64,000 nt of DNA from the NCBI GenBank assembly GCA_902763535.1, contig CACWSG010000005.1, forward strand, positions 1 to 64,000, written 5' to 3'. The notes under the pieces were generated by a model that saw nothing but the letters and a program-made list of their open reading frames with translations, searched no databases and was not told the origin of the DNA. Origin of the DNA: an uncultured Pseudomonadota bacterium (GTDB taxonomy: Bacteria; Pseudomonadota; Alphaproteobacteria; RF32; CAG-239). Of this stretch, positions 1 through 7,211 are shown piece after piece; position 1 is the stretch's first letter, and each line of letters starts with the position of its first letter. Position numbers and translations under genes: made by a program.

Positions 1-219
1 ATCGCCAACAGTGATAATACCTGTTCCCTTCAAAACAATATAAACCTCTTCATTTTGTTTATGTTTGTGATTAAACGGAACTTTAAATCCTTTTGGGGTA
101 ACATTAACAGAAATTTCACAACTGCTTAAATTCAAAGCATCGTGCAAAAAAGCTTTGCCGTTCTCAAGTTTGGCAATTTGTTCAAATGTTCCTAAATCGG
201 TATTTGTATAATCAGTCAT
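1..219 (-). CDS. cupin domain protein (partial, C-terminus outside window)
   Basis: Reading from ATG at 219 to the window edge gives 73 residues in one open frame. The part after about residue 48 reads VPFNHKQNEEVYIVLKGTG, which matches the first conserved cupin motif (His plus Glu metal or ligand-binding positions followed by a turn with GxG). The protein is therefore probably a small single-domain cupin, a family of beta-barrel proteins with varied binding or enzymatic roles; no substrate can be read from it. The gene has its own TTGACA promoter (separate entry). The remainder of the cupin barrel is missing because the window starts inside the gene. Confidence 0.75.
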   Translation of the reverse strand, partial: MTDYTNTDLGTFEQIAKLENGKAFLHDALNLSSCEISVNVTPKGFKVPFNHKHKQNEEVYIVLKGTGIITVGD

Positions 220-247
220 TGTATTTTTCCTAATTGTAATAAACTTT

Positions 248-306
248 GTTACATTTCAAGAATGTGATATAAAGCGAAATATTTGTAATGTCAATAGTTA
301 CATTTC
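248..306 (-). promoter_or_regulatory. sigma70-type promoter with two direct repeats, drives the cupin gene
   Basis: On the minus strand TTGACA (294-289) is followed after exactly 17 bases by TATATC (271-266). The 10-mer GAAATGTAAC occurs twice in the same orientation, at 306-297 just upstream of the -35 box and at 257-248 just downstream of the -10 box, 49 bp apart. Direct repeats bracketing a promoter look like operator half-sites, but the binding protein is unknown. Confidence 0.55.
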
Positions 307-379
307 ATTTTTTGTAATTTATCAAATAGCCGCAGAGGTTATAAATTCTTTTAAATTCAACAGGTTGAATCGGGAAAAA

Positions 380-613
380 TTATTCAATTTTTACCGCCGT
401 AATACCGACACCACCTTGCTTATCGGTTCCTTCTATGGTAAAAATACGATAAGTTCCGTCTTCAGTCGTAACTTTGGTGGTATTGATAAAGTTTCTTTCC
501 GACATTACCATCGTGAATGGCTCGGCATTTATAGTTCTTTTGGTTATTGCATAAGCTGAACACACAAGTCCCATAGTTAATCCTATAGCCAAACCTATTA
601 TTAAGTGTTTCAT
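380..613 (-). CDS. small exported protein of unknown function
   Basis: The 77-residue product starts at ATG 613, chosen because GGAGAAAACG lies directly before it; a longer in-frame start at 661 would overlap the small gene upstream. Residues 1-21 form a signal peptide or membrane anchor (MKHLIIGLAIGLTMGLVCSAYA), ending in an AYA-type signal peptidase I site. The mature part, about 55 residues, ends in a short beta-rich segment (GTYRIFTIEGTDKQGGVGIT). No family is recognised. It is the last gene of a probable three-gene minus-strand unit with the 33-residue protein and the flavodoxin-like protein. Confidence 0.6.
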   Translation of the reverse strand: MKHLIIGLAIGLTMGLVCSAYAITKRTINAEPFTMVMSERNFINTTKVTTEDGTYRIFTIEGTDKQGGVGITAVKIE

Positions 614-623
614 CGTTTTCTCC

Positions 624-725
624 TTATTTCTTTTCATACCAAGCCCCACGGGTTGAGCCATTTTTGGTTAAATAATTCTTTTTAACCATTTCTCCGATGG
701 CTTTTTTAACAGTTGCAATATTCAT
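624..725 (-). CDS. 33-residue winged-helix fragment-like protein
   Basis: A short frame from ATG 725 to TAA 624 encodes 33 residues. AAAGGA sits about 9 bases before the ATG, so it looks translated. The sequence (ATVKKAIGEMVKKNYLTK followed by GSTRGAWYEKK) resembles the recognition helix and beta-wing of a winged helix-turn-helix regulator, but the preceding helices are absent. It lies 19 bases after the flavodoxin-like gene and 10 bases before the exported-protein gene. It may be a remnant of a regulator or a real microprotein; the sequence cannot decide. Confidence 0.45.
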   Translation of the reverse strand: MNIATVKKAIGEMVKKNYLTKNGSTRGAWYEKK

Positions 726-744
726 GAGATTAGTCCTTTCAAAA

Positions 745-1413
745 TTATTGCTTAAATGCAGCTAGGCGTTTGCCCAAATCGTAGGCTTTGGCTAAGTCTT
801 TAGGAAATTGTTCGTCACGCACCTTAGCCTTATGCTCGGCATCAAACAAGTCGCAATCATATTTGGAATAATCGGTATATTGAAATGTGTCAAAAGCATA
901 AAGCGCTTCCGAATAACCAAATACATGACGCAAACTTTCAATATTATCATTAAGGATTATGTGATAATTGCCGGAATTAAAATAACTTTCCGGTGCATTC
1001 ATGGTCATAATCATTGCCGTGGGCAAAGTGTGATTCAAAACGCGCTTTACTCCGCCGTTTTCTTTATCCACCATATAGGTATGAGCCGGAAACATAAAGC
1101 GTTCCATAAAGGCTCGACACATTCCGCTGGGGTAGCTATGGTATATCGGTGAGCCGATAATCACGGCATCGGCTGATAAACATTTTTCCAAAATCGGGGT
1201 CAAGTCATCTTTATAAAAGCACAAACCATTGGTGGTGTTGCCTTTGCGCTTACAAACCAAGCAACTCATACAGCCTTTGTAATTTATATCATAAAGATTG
1301 ATAATTTCAACTTCGGCACCGGCATCTTGCGCTCCCCTTGCCGCTTCTTTCAGCAACTTGGCAGTGTTGAAGTTTTTGCGCGGACTACCGTTAATAAGCA
1401 TTACTTTTGTCAT
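745..1413 (-). CDS. flavodoxin-fold NAD(P)H-dependent oxidoreductase, iron-sulfur flavoprotein-like
   Basis: The 222-residue protein begins with beta-strand and loop MLINGSPRKNFNTAKL, the FMN phosphate-binding GSPR motif of the NADPH-dependent FMN reductase family. A cysteine cluster CMSCLVCK follows near residue 50, and GSPIYHSYPSG near residue 90 is the second FMN loop. The cysteines resemble the site that binds an iron-sulfur cluster in iron-sulfur flavoproteins, so cytosolic flavin-dependent electron transfer or quinone reduction is likely. It is divergent from the TSCPD gene at 1556 and seems to lead a small minus-strand operon. Confidence 0.8.
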   Translation of the reverse strand: MTKVMLINGSPRKNFNTAKLLKEAARGAQDAGAEVEIINLYDINYKGCMSCLVCKRKGNTTNGLCFYKDDLTPILEKCLSADAVIIGSPIYHSYPSGMCRAFMERFMFPAHTYMVDKENGGVKRVLNHTLPTAMIMTMNAPESYFNSGNYHIILNDNIESLRHVFGYSEALYAFDTFQYTDYSKYDCDLFDAEHKAKVRDEQFPKDLAKAYDLGKRLAAFKQ

Positions 1414-1500
1414 GATTGTATTCTCTTTTTTTGTATGATTGCAGCTTGATGGAAATTATCATTAGCCGACAACAAAATCAAGTGGTTTTGAAATAATAAG

Positions 1501-1528
1501 TTGCATTTTGTGCAGTTGTTTGTATTAT
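1501..1528 (+). promoter_or_regulatory. sigma70-type promoter for the TSCPD gene
   Basis: TTGCAT (1501-1506), a 16-base spacer and TATTAT (1523-1528) stand 28 bases before the start codon at 1556. The intergenic region also carries the divergent flavodoxin-like operon. Confidence 0.5.
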
Positions 1529-1555
1529 GACAGACAACTAACGAAAGGACTAAAA

Positions 1556-1834
1556 ATGCAAAGTTATACTATTCAAACCAATTATGTTTGCGCCAAACAA
1601 ATTTCTTTTTCTTTGGAAGACGGAAAACTTTATAATATTAAATTTTATGGCGGCTGTCCCGGCAATACCATGGCCGTTGCCAAATTATTGGAAGGTGCTG
1701 ACGCTAAAAAGGCTGTTGCCGTTCTTAAAGGCAATGACTGCGGCGGCAAAGGAACTTCTTGTGCCGATCAGTTGGCTCGCGGCATTGAAGAAGCATTATC
1801 TCAAAACGAAGATAAAAAAGTTGCTGTGGGTTAA
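1556..1834 (+). CDS. TSCPD domain protein (TIGR03905 type)
   Basis: The 92-residue product starts at ATG 1556, which is preceded by GAAAGGAC at good spacing; an upstream in-frame start at 1508 lies within the promoter and is rejected. The features GGCPGNTMAVAKLLEG near residue 34 and CGGKGTSCADQLA near residue 64 are the hallmarks of the small TSCPD family, also found at the C-terminus of some B12-dependent ribonucleotide reductases. The conserved cysteines may bind metal. The biochemical role of the stand-alone proteins is not established. Confidence 0.8.
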   Translation: MQSYTIQTNYVCAKQISFSLEDGKLYNIKFYGGCPGNTMAVAKLLEGADAKKAVAVLKGNDCGGKGTSCADQLARGIEEALSQNEDKKVAVG

Positions 1835-1907
1835 GCCTGAAATAACATCTATTGACTTCAAGCAAAGATAATTTTATATATAAGTCAGATTGTTGAGGAG
1901 AAAAATT

Positions 1908-2528
1908 ATGTTAAAAATTACACTTTATTTGATTGTTTTGGTCGCAATTATTATAGCCGCAGCCAGCGGTTATCATCTGTATAAAGTGAACGCCAAAAAC
2001 AAACTGGAGATGAAGAATTTTGAAAGTGAAGTTAAATTAGATGCCAATTTGGGAAAAACTTTGGTTGTCTATTATTCTTTGAGCGGACACACCAAAGATA
2101 TTGCAGAACAAATTGCCGCAAAAACCAATGCCGATTTATATGAAATTAAGACAGTAAAAACTTATTCGTCACCATCGGTTTATATGAAAAGCAAAAAAGA
2201 ACTTTCATCGCAAAACTATCCTCAATTGCAAAATGACAATATGCCCGATGTCAAAAAATATGATACGGTTTTTGTAGGAGCTCCGGTTTGGTGGTACACC
2301 ATGGCTCCGGCATTGTACAGTTATCTTAATATGACTGATTTTAACAATGTCAAAGTTGTGCCGTTTTCCACGCAAGGAAGCAATTTTGGCAGTTTCTTTG
2401 AAGATTTTGCCAAAGTTGCAAAAAATGCACGGATATTGCAACATGAAAGCTTTAACAATATGGATGAAAAATATCAATCGCAAATATCCAACAAAATCAA
2501 TAATTGGTTAAATCAGTTGGCAAAATAA
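1908..2528 (+). CDS. membrane-anchored flavodoxin
   Basis: The 206-residue protein starts at ATG 1908 after GAGGAGAAAAATT; the codon at 1890 lies before that ribosome-binding site. A hydrophobic helix (about residues 4-22) anchors the N-terminus. The flavodoxin domain begins at about residue 45 with TLVVYYSLSGHTKDIAEQIA, whose S-x-S-G-H-T loop binds FMN phosphate, and continues with GAPVWWYTMAPALYSYL near residue 125. It probably acts as an electron carrier or flavoprotein reductase facing the membrane. It may be co-transcribed with the TSCPD gene upstream. Confidence 0.8.
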   Translation: MLKITLYLIVLVAIIIAAASGYHLYKVNAKNKLEMKNFESEVKLDANLGKTLVVYYSLSGHTKDIAEQIAAKTNADLYEIKTVKTYSSPSVYMKSKKELSSQNYPQLQNDNMPDVKKYDTVFVGAPVWWYTMAPALYSYLNMTDFNNVKVVPFSTQGSNFGSFFEDFAKVAKNARILQHESFNNMDEKYQSQISNKINNWLNQLAK

Positions 2529-2547
2529 AATTAAAGGCAAATAAAAA

Positions 2548-3240
2548 ATGGATTATGATGGAGAATTAGTTGCCGGCACCGCTAAAGAACTTATCGGTAA
2601 TTTGATAATCGATGTTGAGCTGAATGATGGAAAGATTGAACCGGCTTTTTGCGGCGCCGTTGAAATTGCTGAAATGTGCCGACAGGGAATGCCGGTTTTG
2701 TTGTTGCGTGAGGCTGACGACACGAGAATTCTCAAAAACAAATTGTTGTTTTTAAAGACTTCCGGCGGCTGGATATTTGCCGACCCTAAATATAATCGCG
2801 CCTTGTTTAAAGAAGCTTTTGTTGCTAAAAAAATTGAAGAATTGTGTCAATACAAATCTTGTCGAGCACTGAAACATTCCGAAGCCAAAGGAATTGATTT
2901 TGAACTGACCGGAGAAAACGGCGAAAAAGGCTTTGTGTTTGTGACCTCGATTTATAACAAAAAAGATGGTTGCGCTGCATTTCCGCAAAAAATGAACTTT
3001 TTCGAGATGAAAATGTTGGAAGAAATGCGCAGTAAAATTGTAAGCGGAGCTAAAGTTTTTATATTGATGATAGCACCGCGCGAAGATTGCGACAAAGCAA
3101 AGTTTTCGTGGGATATTGATCCTCTGGCAGCAGCTGCCATGTATGATGCCGCAAAATTCGGAATTAATTTTATATGCTATAATTGCAAAATTGAAGAAAA
3201 TAATATCTCGTTACATCAAAAAATGAGAATAATTTACTGA
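2548..3240 (+). CDS. sfsA: SfsA family protein, divergent
   Basis: The 230-residue product matches the length of SfsA (sugar fermentation stimulation protein, a nuclease-like fold with OB and endonuclease-like parts). Recognisable segments include KTSGGWIFADPKYNRALFKE near residue 70, GIDFELTGENGEKGFVFV in the nuclease-like core, FPQKMNFFEMKMLEEM and the closing DIDPLAAAAMYDAAKFGI. Several consensus acidic residues of the core are replaced, so activity is uncertain. The position immediately before map is typical of alphaproteobacterial sfsA and supports the call. The start ATG at 2548 lies 19 bases after the flavodoxin gene. Confidence 0.7.
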   Translation: MDYDGELVAGTAKELIGNLIIDVELNDGKIEPAFCGAVEIAEMCRQGMPVLLLREADDTRILKNKLLFLKTSGGWIFADPKYNRALFKEAFVAKKIEELCQYKSCRALKHSEAKGIDFELTGENGEKGFVFVTSIYNKKDGCAAFPQKMNFFEMKMLEEMRSKIVSGAKVFILMIAPREDCDKAKFSWDIDPLAAAAMYDAAKFGINFICYNCKIEENNISLHQKMRIIY

Positions 3241-3256
3241 GAAAGGCTGAACTAAA

Positions 3257-4057
3257 GTGTCAAACAGAAATAAAGACGGAATAGTTATTCATACCGATAA
3301 AAAAGATTTTGAAGGTATGCGCAAAGCCGGCAAAATTGCCGCAGAGTGCTTGGATTTTATTGCACCCTATGTCAAACCGGGAGTAACCACGGAATATCTT
3401 GATGATTTGTGCGCTCAATTTATTAAAGAAAAAGGTGTTATATCGGCTTGCATCGGCTACCACGGCTATCCGAAATATACCTGTATTTCCATCAATCATG
3501 AAATTTGCCACGGCATTCCCTCGCCCGAACGCAAACTGCTTGACGGCGAGATTTTGAACATTGATGTTACAGTGATTGCCGATGGTTGGCATGGTGATAC
3601 ATCAAGAATGTATTATGCCGGAAAACCCTCAGTAAAAGCCAAACGCTTGTGCGATGTTACTTATGAATGTTTAATGCGTGGTATTGAGGCAGTTAAACCC
3701 GGAGCTTATTTTGGTGATATCGGTGCAGTGATTGAAGAAATTGCCCATCACTATGGTTATTCGGTGGTTGATATGTTTTGCGGACATGGGCTTGGCAAAG
3801 TTTTCCATGATGAACCCAATGTTATGCATTGCGGCAAAAAAGGCACCGGTCCGCGCATAGAAGAAGGGATGTTTTTCACCATTGAACCAATGATTAACTT
3901 TGGCAAAAAAGATGCCACCATTTTAGCAAATGAGTGGACAGCAGTTACCAAAGATCGCTCATTGTCGGCACAGTTTGAACATTCGTTGGCGGTAACATCT
4001 AACGGAGCAGAAATTTTTACACTGTCGCCAAAAGGAATGGATAAACCACCTTATTAG
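3257..4057 (+). CDS. map: type I methionine aminopeptidase
   Basis: This cytosolic metallopeptidase removes the initiator methionine from nascent proteins. The 266-residue chain has all five metal ligands in order: two Asp (in LNIDVTVIADGWHGDTSRMY), His (GHGLGKVFHDEPN), Glu (FFTIEPM) and Glu (QFEHSLAV). The family substrate-binding His is in GYPKYTCISINHE. The start is GTG 3257, with GAAAGG ten bases upstream at 3241. It lies 16 bases after sfsA, probably in the same transcript, and is followed by a clear terminator. Confidence 0.95.
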   Translation: MSNRNKDGIVIHTDKKDFEGMRKAGKIAAECLDFIAPYVKPGVTTEYLDDLCAQFIKEKGVISACIGYHGYPKYTCISINHEICHGIPSPERKLLDGEILNIDVTVIADGWHGDTSRMYYAGKPSVKAKRLCDVTYECLMRGIEAVKPGAYFGDIGAVIEEIAHHYGYSVVDMFCGHGLGKVFHDEPNVMHCGKKGTGPRIEEGMFFTIEPMINFGKKDATILANEWTAVTKDRSLSAQFEHSLAVTSNGAEIFTLSPKGMDKPPY

Positions 4058-4071
4058 TGAAATTTAAAATT

Positions 4072-4117
4072 AAAAAATCCGCATTTTTTGCAGAGAGCAA
4101 AATTTGCGGATTTTTTT
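4072..4117 (+). terminator. rho-independent terminator after map
   Basis: AAAAAATCCGCA (4072-4083) pairs with TGCGGATTTTTT (4105-4116), with further inner pairing, followed by a T run. The sequence also has an A run on the other side, so it may terminate the converging minus-strand gene that ends at 4123. Confidence 0.85.
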
Positions 4118-4122
4118 GAGCT

Positions 4123-4455
4123 TTAGCTCTTCATCACCAACATGTTGCGGCGATGAAAAGGCCTATCCGTTTCGAGGAGTATGTCAAGGATTTCATACGC
4201 TCCTTCTTGCCAAGAGGATGGCTCAATCTCAATTTTGATGGTATCACCATCCAAAATTTTCAGAGCCTCTCTTTCCTCAATACCCCCGTGTTGCATAGGA
4301 GTTTTGCGGATGATGACCTCAAAATACAGTTCTTGGTCAAGAGTCATTTGAATTCCCTGTTCATCACGCATGGACAGAGCCTTAACTCTGTACGATGCCA
4401 AATCACCCATAATATTGTGGGCCAGCACCTTAGCTGTTATTATTCTTTTTGTCAT
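4123..4455 (-). CDS. hypothetical soluble protein, last gene of a small membrane-protein operon
   Basis: The 110-residue product is read from ATG 4455, two bases after the upstream stop; a longer frame back to 4581 would run through that neighbour. It has no signal peptide or membrane helix. The sequence is mixed alpha/beta with a charged C-terminus (PFHRRNMLVMKS). I do not recognise a family. There is no Shine-Dalgarno sequence, as for the two genes before it, and the tight spacing suggests translational coupling. Confidence 0.55.
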   Translation of the reverse strand: MTKRIITAKVLAHNIMGDLASYRVKALSMRDEQGIQMTLDQELYFEVIIRKTPMQHGGIEEREALKILDGDTIKIEIEPSSWQEGAYEILDILLETDRPFHRRNMLVMKS

Positions 4456-4457
4456 AT

Positions 4458-4850
4458 TTATTGTTTTTTTATCGTTCCTGTAAACCATTTGAAAAACCAC
4501 TGCCGAATTTCTTGTCGTTTTCGGATCATTTGGCATAGTCCGTAAAAACCCCAACCAAATATCAGAGTCATTAGGAACCATCCAAGCGTGAGCACCAACG
4601 CTGCGAAAATTACCCCCAAGATGTTTGCCTTAATAGCAATTCCCCTTGCCAATACAGCTGTAAAGAAAAACAGTATTGTTAAAATCCAGCAAAGGCGATT
4701 AAGTACATGAAACCATTGAGGTTTGATGGTTGATATAAACCAGCGCGGAAAAAAATCATGTTCCGGCTCTGTTTCTTTTCCAAACAGAATGGAGCTGATA
4801 ACAGCTACTGCGGCAGTAATAGCCGCCAATGTGAGCATAATTTTTACCAT
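4458..4850 (-). CDS. small integral membrane protein, unknown
   Basis: The 130-residue product has a hydrophobic N-terminal helix (about residues 4-21) and a further helix pair at about 50-70 and 77-105 (ILGVIFAALVLTLGWFLMTL). Between them is a soluble acidic stretch (GKETEPEHDFFPRWF). The C-terminus is basic (MIRKRQEIRQWFFKW). No family is recognised. The ATG follows an A/T leader with no Shine-Dalgarno. It sits between two other unknown genes in one operon, and shares the general plan of the first gene of the operon. Confidence 0.6.
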   Translation of the reverse strand: MVKIMLTLAAITAAVAVISSILFGKETEPEHDFFPRWFISTIKPQWFHVLNRLCWILTILFFFTAVLARGIAIKANILGVIFAALVLTLGWFLMTLIFGWGFYGLCQMIRKRQEIRQWFFKWFTGTIKKQ

Positions 4851-4880
4851 AATTTAAACATTTAAGGGTTAATATTCAAT

Positions 4881-5300
4881 TCAATCTCTGCCTCGCAGAA
4901 AGTCAAATAAAGCTAAAGGAGCACATACAATCAATATGCCGATAAGCGGCAAACCGAAGGCAATCGCATTGGCTATTATGTTCAAAATATATCCGGCAAC
5001 AATACCGCCAAAAAAGGCAGCAAACAGCCGCATAAAGACCATATCCCATGTCATTCCCCATTCAGGAAAACAGTTTAAGGAGAAGACAACCACTCCTGCG
5101 GCAAAAAGGCCGAAGGATAATACTAAGGCAATACGATAAATCAATTGCCCGGTGTCGTTCCAAAACCATTGCTTGAGATGGAAGTCAGTGAGGTCGTCAA
5201 TTTCGAACTCCAAAGGTTCATCTTGGTGCAACCGACTGATGAGCGACAGCACCGCAAAAATTATAAAAGCAGTGCCGATTAAAATTAATCCCGTTTTCAT
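4881..5300 (-). CDS. small integral membrane protein, unknown; first gene of operon
   Basis: The 139-residue product has an N-terminal hydrophobic helix (residues 4-22), a soluble acidic loop (EPLEFEIDDLTDFHLKQW) and three further helices at about 55-75, 88-105 and 112-132. The sequence ends in a charged tail (LRGRD). No family is recognised. The ATG at 5300 follows the leader TTTATTATTAATTAAATC with no Shine-Dalgarno; similar leaders occur before several unknown genes in this window. A strong promoter lies at 5365-5337. Confidence 0.6.
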   Translation of the reverse strand: MKTGLILIGTAFIIFAVLSLISRLHQDEPLEFEIDDLTDFHLKQWFWNDTGQLIYRIALVLSFGLFAAGVVVFSLNCFPEWGMTWDMVFMRLFAAFFGGIVAGYILNIIANAIAFGLPLIGILIVCAPLALFDFLRGRD

Positions 5301-5336
5301 AATGATTAGATTTAATTAATAATAAATTTTGTCTAA

Positions 5337-5365
5337 ATTATATATTTTTTTACCGCTAAAGTCAA
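5337..5365 (-). promoter_or_regulatory. strong sigma70-type promoter for the 4881-5300 operon
   Basis: On the minus strand TTGACT (5365-5360), a 17-base spacer and a perfect TATAAT (5342-5337) precede the start codon at 5300. The transcript leader contains TTATTAATTAAA. Confidence 0.7.
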
Positions 5366-5420
5366 GCAGTTTAATTTGCGTAAAAAAAGATTATATCTTG
5401 CTTTGACGAGGAGAAATAAA

Positions 5421-5906
5421 ATGAAAAAGATATTCAAATTTATTTATATTTTAGCGACTGTTTTGCTGACAGCTTATTTGAGTTCAATATTCAGCCGTTA
5501 CGGCACTAATGGTTGGTATCAAACTTTGCCTCAGCCGGCGATAACTCCGCCTGATTATGTTTTTCCGATTGCTTGGACTGTGCTGTATGCTTTGTTGATT
5601 TGGGCATCATACAGTGCTTTAAATCGAACAGACTCTTTGGTTCACAGCCGCGCTAATGATTTGTTTATTGCCCAATGCTTTTTACAAATTTTGTGGTGCT
5701 TTGTCTTTTTTGCACATGGACAGTTGGCATGGGGATTGGGTATTATAATTTTGTTGGATATTGCCGTATTAAAGATGGCTCACCTTTATTATAAACTCAA
5801 TCATTGGGCTGCTTACATTTTGGCGCCCTACTGTCTGTGGATGTTGTTTGCCACAATATTAAATACAGCCTATGTGTGGATGCATGGCATAAGTGTACAG
5901 ATATAA
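5421..5906 (+). CDS. tspO: TspO/MBR family membrane protein
   Basis: The 161-residue protein has five predicted membrane helices, as in TspO. The signature WYQTLPQPAITPPDYVFPIA followed by WTVLYALLIWASY is the conserved loop and helix that bind tetrapyrroles and cholesterol-like ligands in the family. In bacteria TspO is tied to porphyrin handling and stress signalling; the role here is not shown. The start ATG 5421 is preceded by GACGAGGAGAAATAAA; the upstream in-frame codon at 5376 lies before that site. It is divergent from the orphan operon at 5300. Confidence 0.85.
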   Translation: MKKIFKFIYILATVLLTAYLSSIFSRYGTNGWYQTLPQPAITPPDYVFPIAWTVLYALLIWASYSALNRTDSLVHSRANDLFIAQCFLQILWCFVFFAHGQLAWGLGIIILLDIAVLKMAHLYYKLNHWAAYILAPYCLWMLFATILNTAYVWMHGISVQI

Positions 5907-5941
5907 AAAAAATCCGTTGAGGACAACAAAACCTCAACGGA
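5905..5941 (-). terminator. rho-independent terminator of the 5947-6315 gene
   Basis: A perfect 10-bp stem TCCGTTGAGG (5913-5922) and CCTCAACGGA (5932-5941) is flanked on the minus-strand downstream side by eight T residues (5912-5905). It lies between the convergent TspO gene and the next minus-strand gene. Confidence 0.85.
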
Positions 5942-5946
5942 ACAAC

Positions 5947-6315
5947 TCACAAGCAGTACCTTAGCCATGATATCAGTAACACTGCTATGATTAGCACTAT
6001 ATGCAACAATACCATTGCGATAAGCGGTATCAGGGCGGCTAAGATGATAGAAATGGCGGCTAACACATAGCCCCAAAAAGATAAATCCATTCCGATAAAC
6101 CACCAAGCAACTATCACCACTGATAGCAAACTGGAAAGAATAATGCAAATGTGATAAATCGCGGCCAGCCATTTTTTAGAAAAACGCATTCCTAAAATGA
6201 TTGCCAAACATCCCGAATTGTAAGAAAGTTCTTTGTCACTTCCCCACAAAACCTCTATCAAAGTTGCAACAAAAATCAGCGCAGCTCCGATAATACATAA
6301 TAATCCGATACTCAT
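5947..6315 (-). CDS. small integral membrane protein, unknown
   Basis: The 122-residue product is almost entirely hydrophobic, with about four membrane helices (about residues 3-23, 50-75, 80-95 and 97-116) and only short loops (WGSDKELSYNSG, RFSKK). I do not recognise a family. The ATG at 6315 follows a leader containing AAATTATTAATTAAAATA, with no Shine-Dalgarno. A TTGACA lies further upstream (6379-6374) but with a poorly spaced -10 box. It belongs to the same class of orphan genes with AT leaders as the 4123-5300 operon. Confidence 0.55.
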   Translation of the reverse strand: MSIGLLCIIGAALIFVATLIEVLWGSDKELSYNSGCLAIILGMRFSKKWLAAIYHICIILSSLLSVVIVAWWFIGMDLSFWGYVLAAISIILAALIPLIAMVLLHIVLIIAVLLISWLRYCL

Positions 6316-6459
6316 AACATGATATTTTAATTAATAATTTGATTTGTATTCAGGCTATATTAAAAATTTATTTTGTCAATAAAAAATACTTGCCTATTTT
6401 ATGCGTATTGATATAATTCCGTTAGTTTTTTTACAGATAATTGCTATGAGGAATTAATT

Positions 6460-6882
6460 ATGGGCGACGATTACATAAACGAACTTACTTATGATGAAAA
6501 AATAAGTTTTTTGAAAATTTTTTGTATGCTGGTCAGAGTTGACGGTTATATTGAGACCGAAGAGGTTGATTTTTTGAATATGGTGGCACAAAAGTACGGC
6601 ATTGACAGCAGTGTTGTTATAGGCATCATCGGCGAAAGTGAAAATTTGGTTTTGGCTGATGAGGTAAGAAAAATCAATAGTCGTACGCACATTATGCAAC
6701 TGATTAAAGAACTTTGTTTCTTTGCCAATATTGATGAAAATTTGGATGAAAAAGAAGTGGATTTTATTATTCAAGTAGCACAATTATCCAATATCGAAGG
6801 AGAAAAAGTCGTACAAATAAATCGCTGGGTATTGGACAGTTTGGCTTTGAATAAAGTTGGCAAAACTATTTTAGGTCAATAG
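6460..6882 (+). CDS. TerB-like tellurite-resistance family protein
   Basis: The 140-residue all-helical protein has the paired acidic repeats of the TerB fold: LVRVDGYIETEEVDFLNMVA near residue 25 and FFANIDENLDEKEVDFIIQV near residue 85. The two halves probably arose by duplication and may bind metal. In this family the function is usually unknown outside Ter operons. The ATG follows GAGGAATTAATT. It is 12 bases before the next gene, and both precede alaS closely, so they may be co-transcribed. Confidence 0.65.
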   Translation: MGDDYINELTYDEKISFLKIFCMLVRVDGYIETEEVDFLNMVAQKYGIDSSVVIGIIGESENLVLADEVRKINSRTHIMQLIKELCFFANIDENLDEKEVDFIIQVAQLSNIEGEKVVQINRWVLDSLALNKVGKTILGQ

Positions 6883-6894
6883 CAGGTTAATAAA

Positions 6895-7188
6895 ATGAAC
6901 GCTGAAGAAATTAAACACATTATGATGGAGCAAGCTGCTTCTTTTGGACAAGATGTTCAAAGAAAAACAGCTCGTCTCGCCGATGACAGATGTTTTCCTA
7001 ATGATATGTTTCGTAAAAAATTGGGCGGAGGAAATCCGTCATCTGCCGCACCTTTAGGCAACGCAACAACAAATGCTGCCCCTCAAGCGGCTCAACAAAC
7101 CACTTCGGCTCCAATGACCATGGCTGAAAAAATCTTGGCCTTGCGCGGAGCCAGCAGCAACTCCTTAGCACATTATCGCAAAAATTAA
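6895..7188 (+). CDS. hypothetical low-complexity protein
   Basis: The 97-residue product has a charged helical N-terminus, a disordered Ala/Pro/Gln/Thr-rich middle (about residues 43-75, for example APQAAQQTTSAPMTMAE) and a short C-terminal helix. There is no signal peptide or membrane helix. No family is recognised. It is wedged between the TerB-like gene and alaS with gaps of 12 and 23 bases, so co-transcription is likely. The upstream CAGGTTAATAAA is a weak ribosome-binding site. Confidence 0.55.
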   Translation: MNAEEIKHIMMEQAASFGQDVQRKTARLADDRCFPNDMFRKKLGGGNPSSAAPLGNATTNAAPQAAQQTTSAPMTMAEKILALRGASSNSLAHYRKN

Positions 7189-7211
7189 TTTTAGACTTAT
7201 CGGATATAAAA

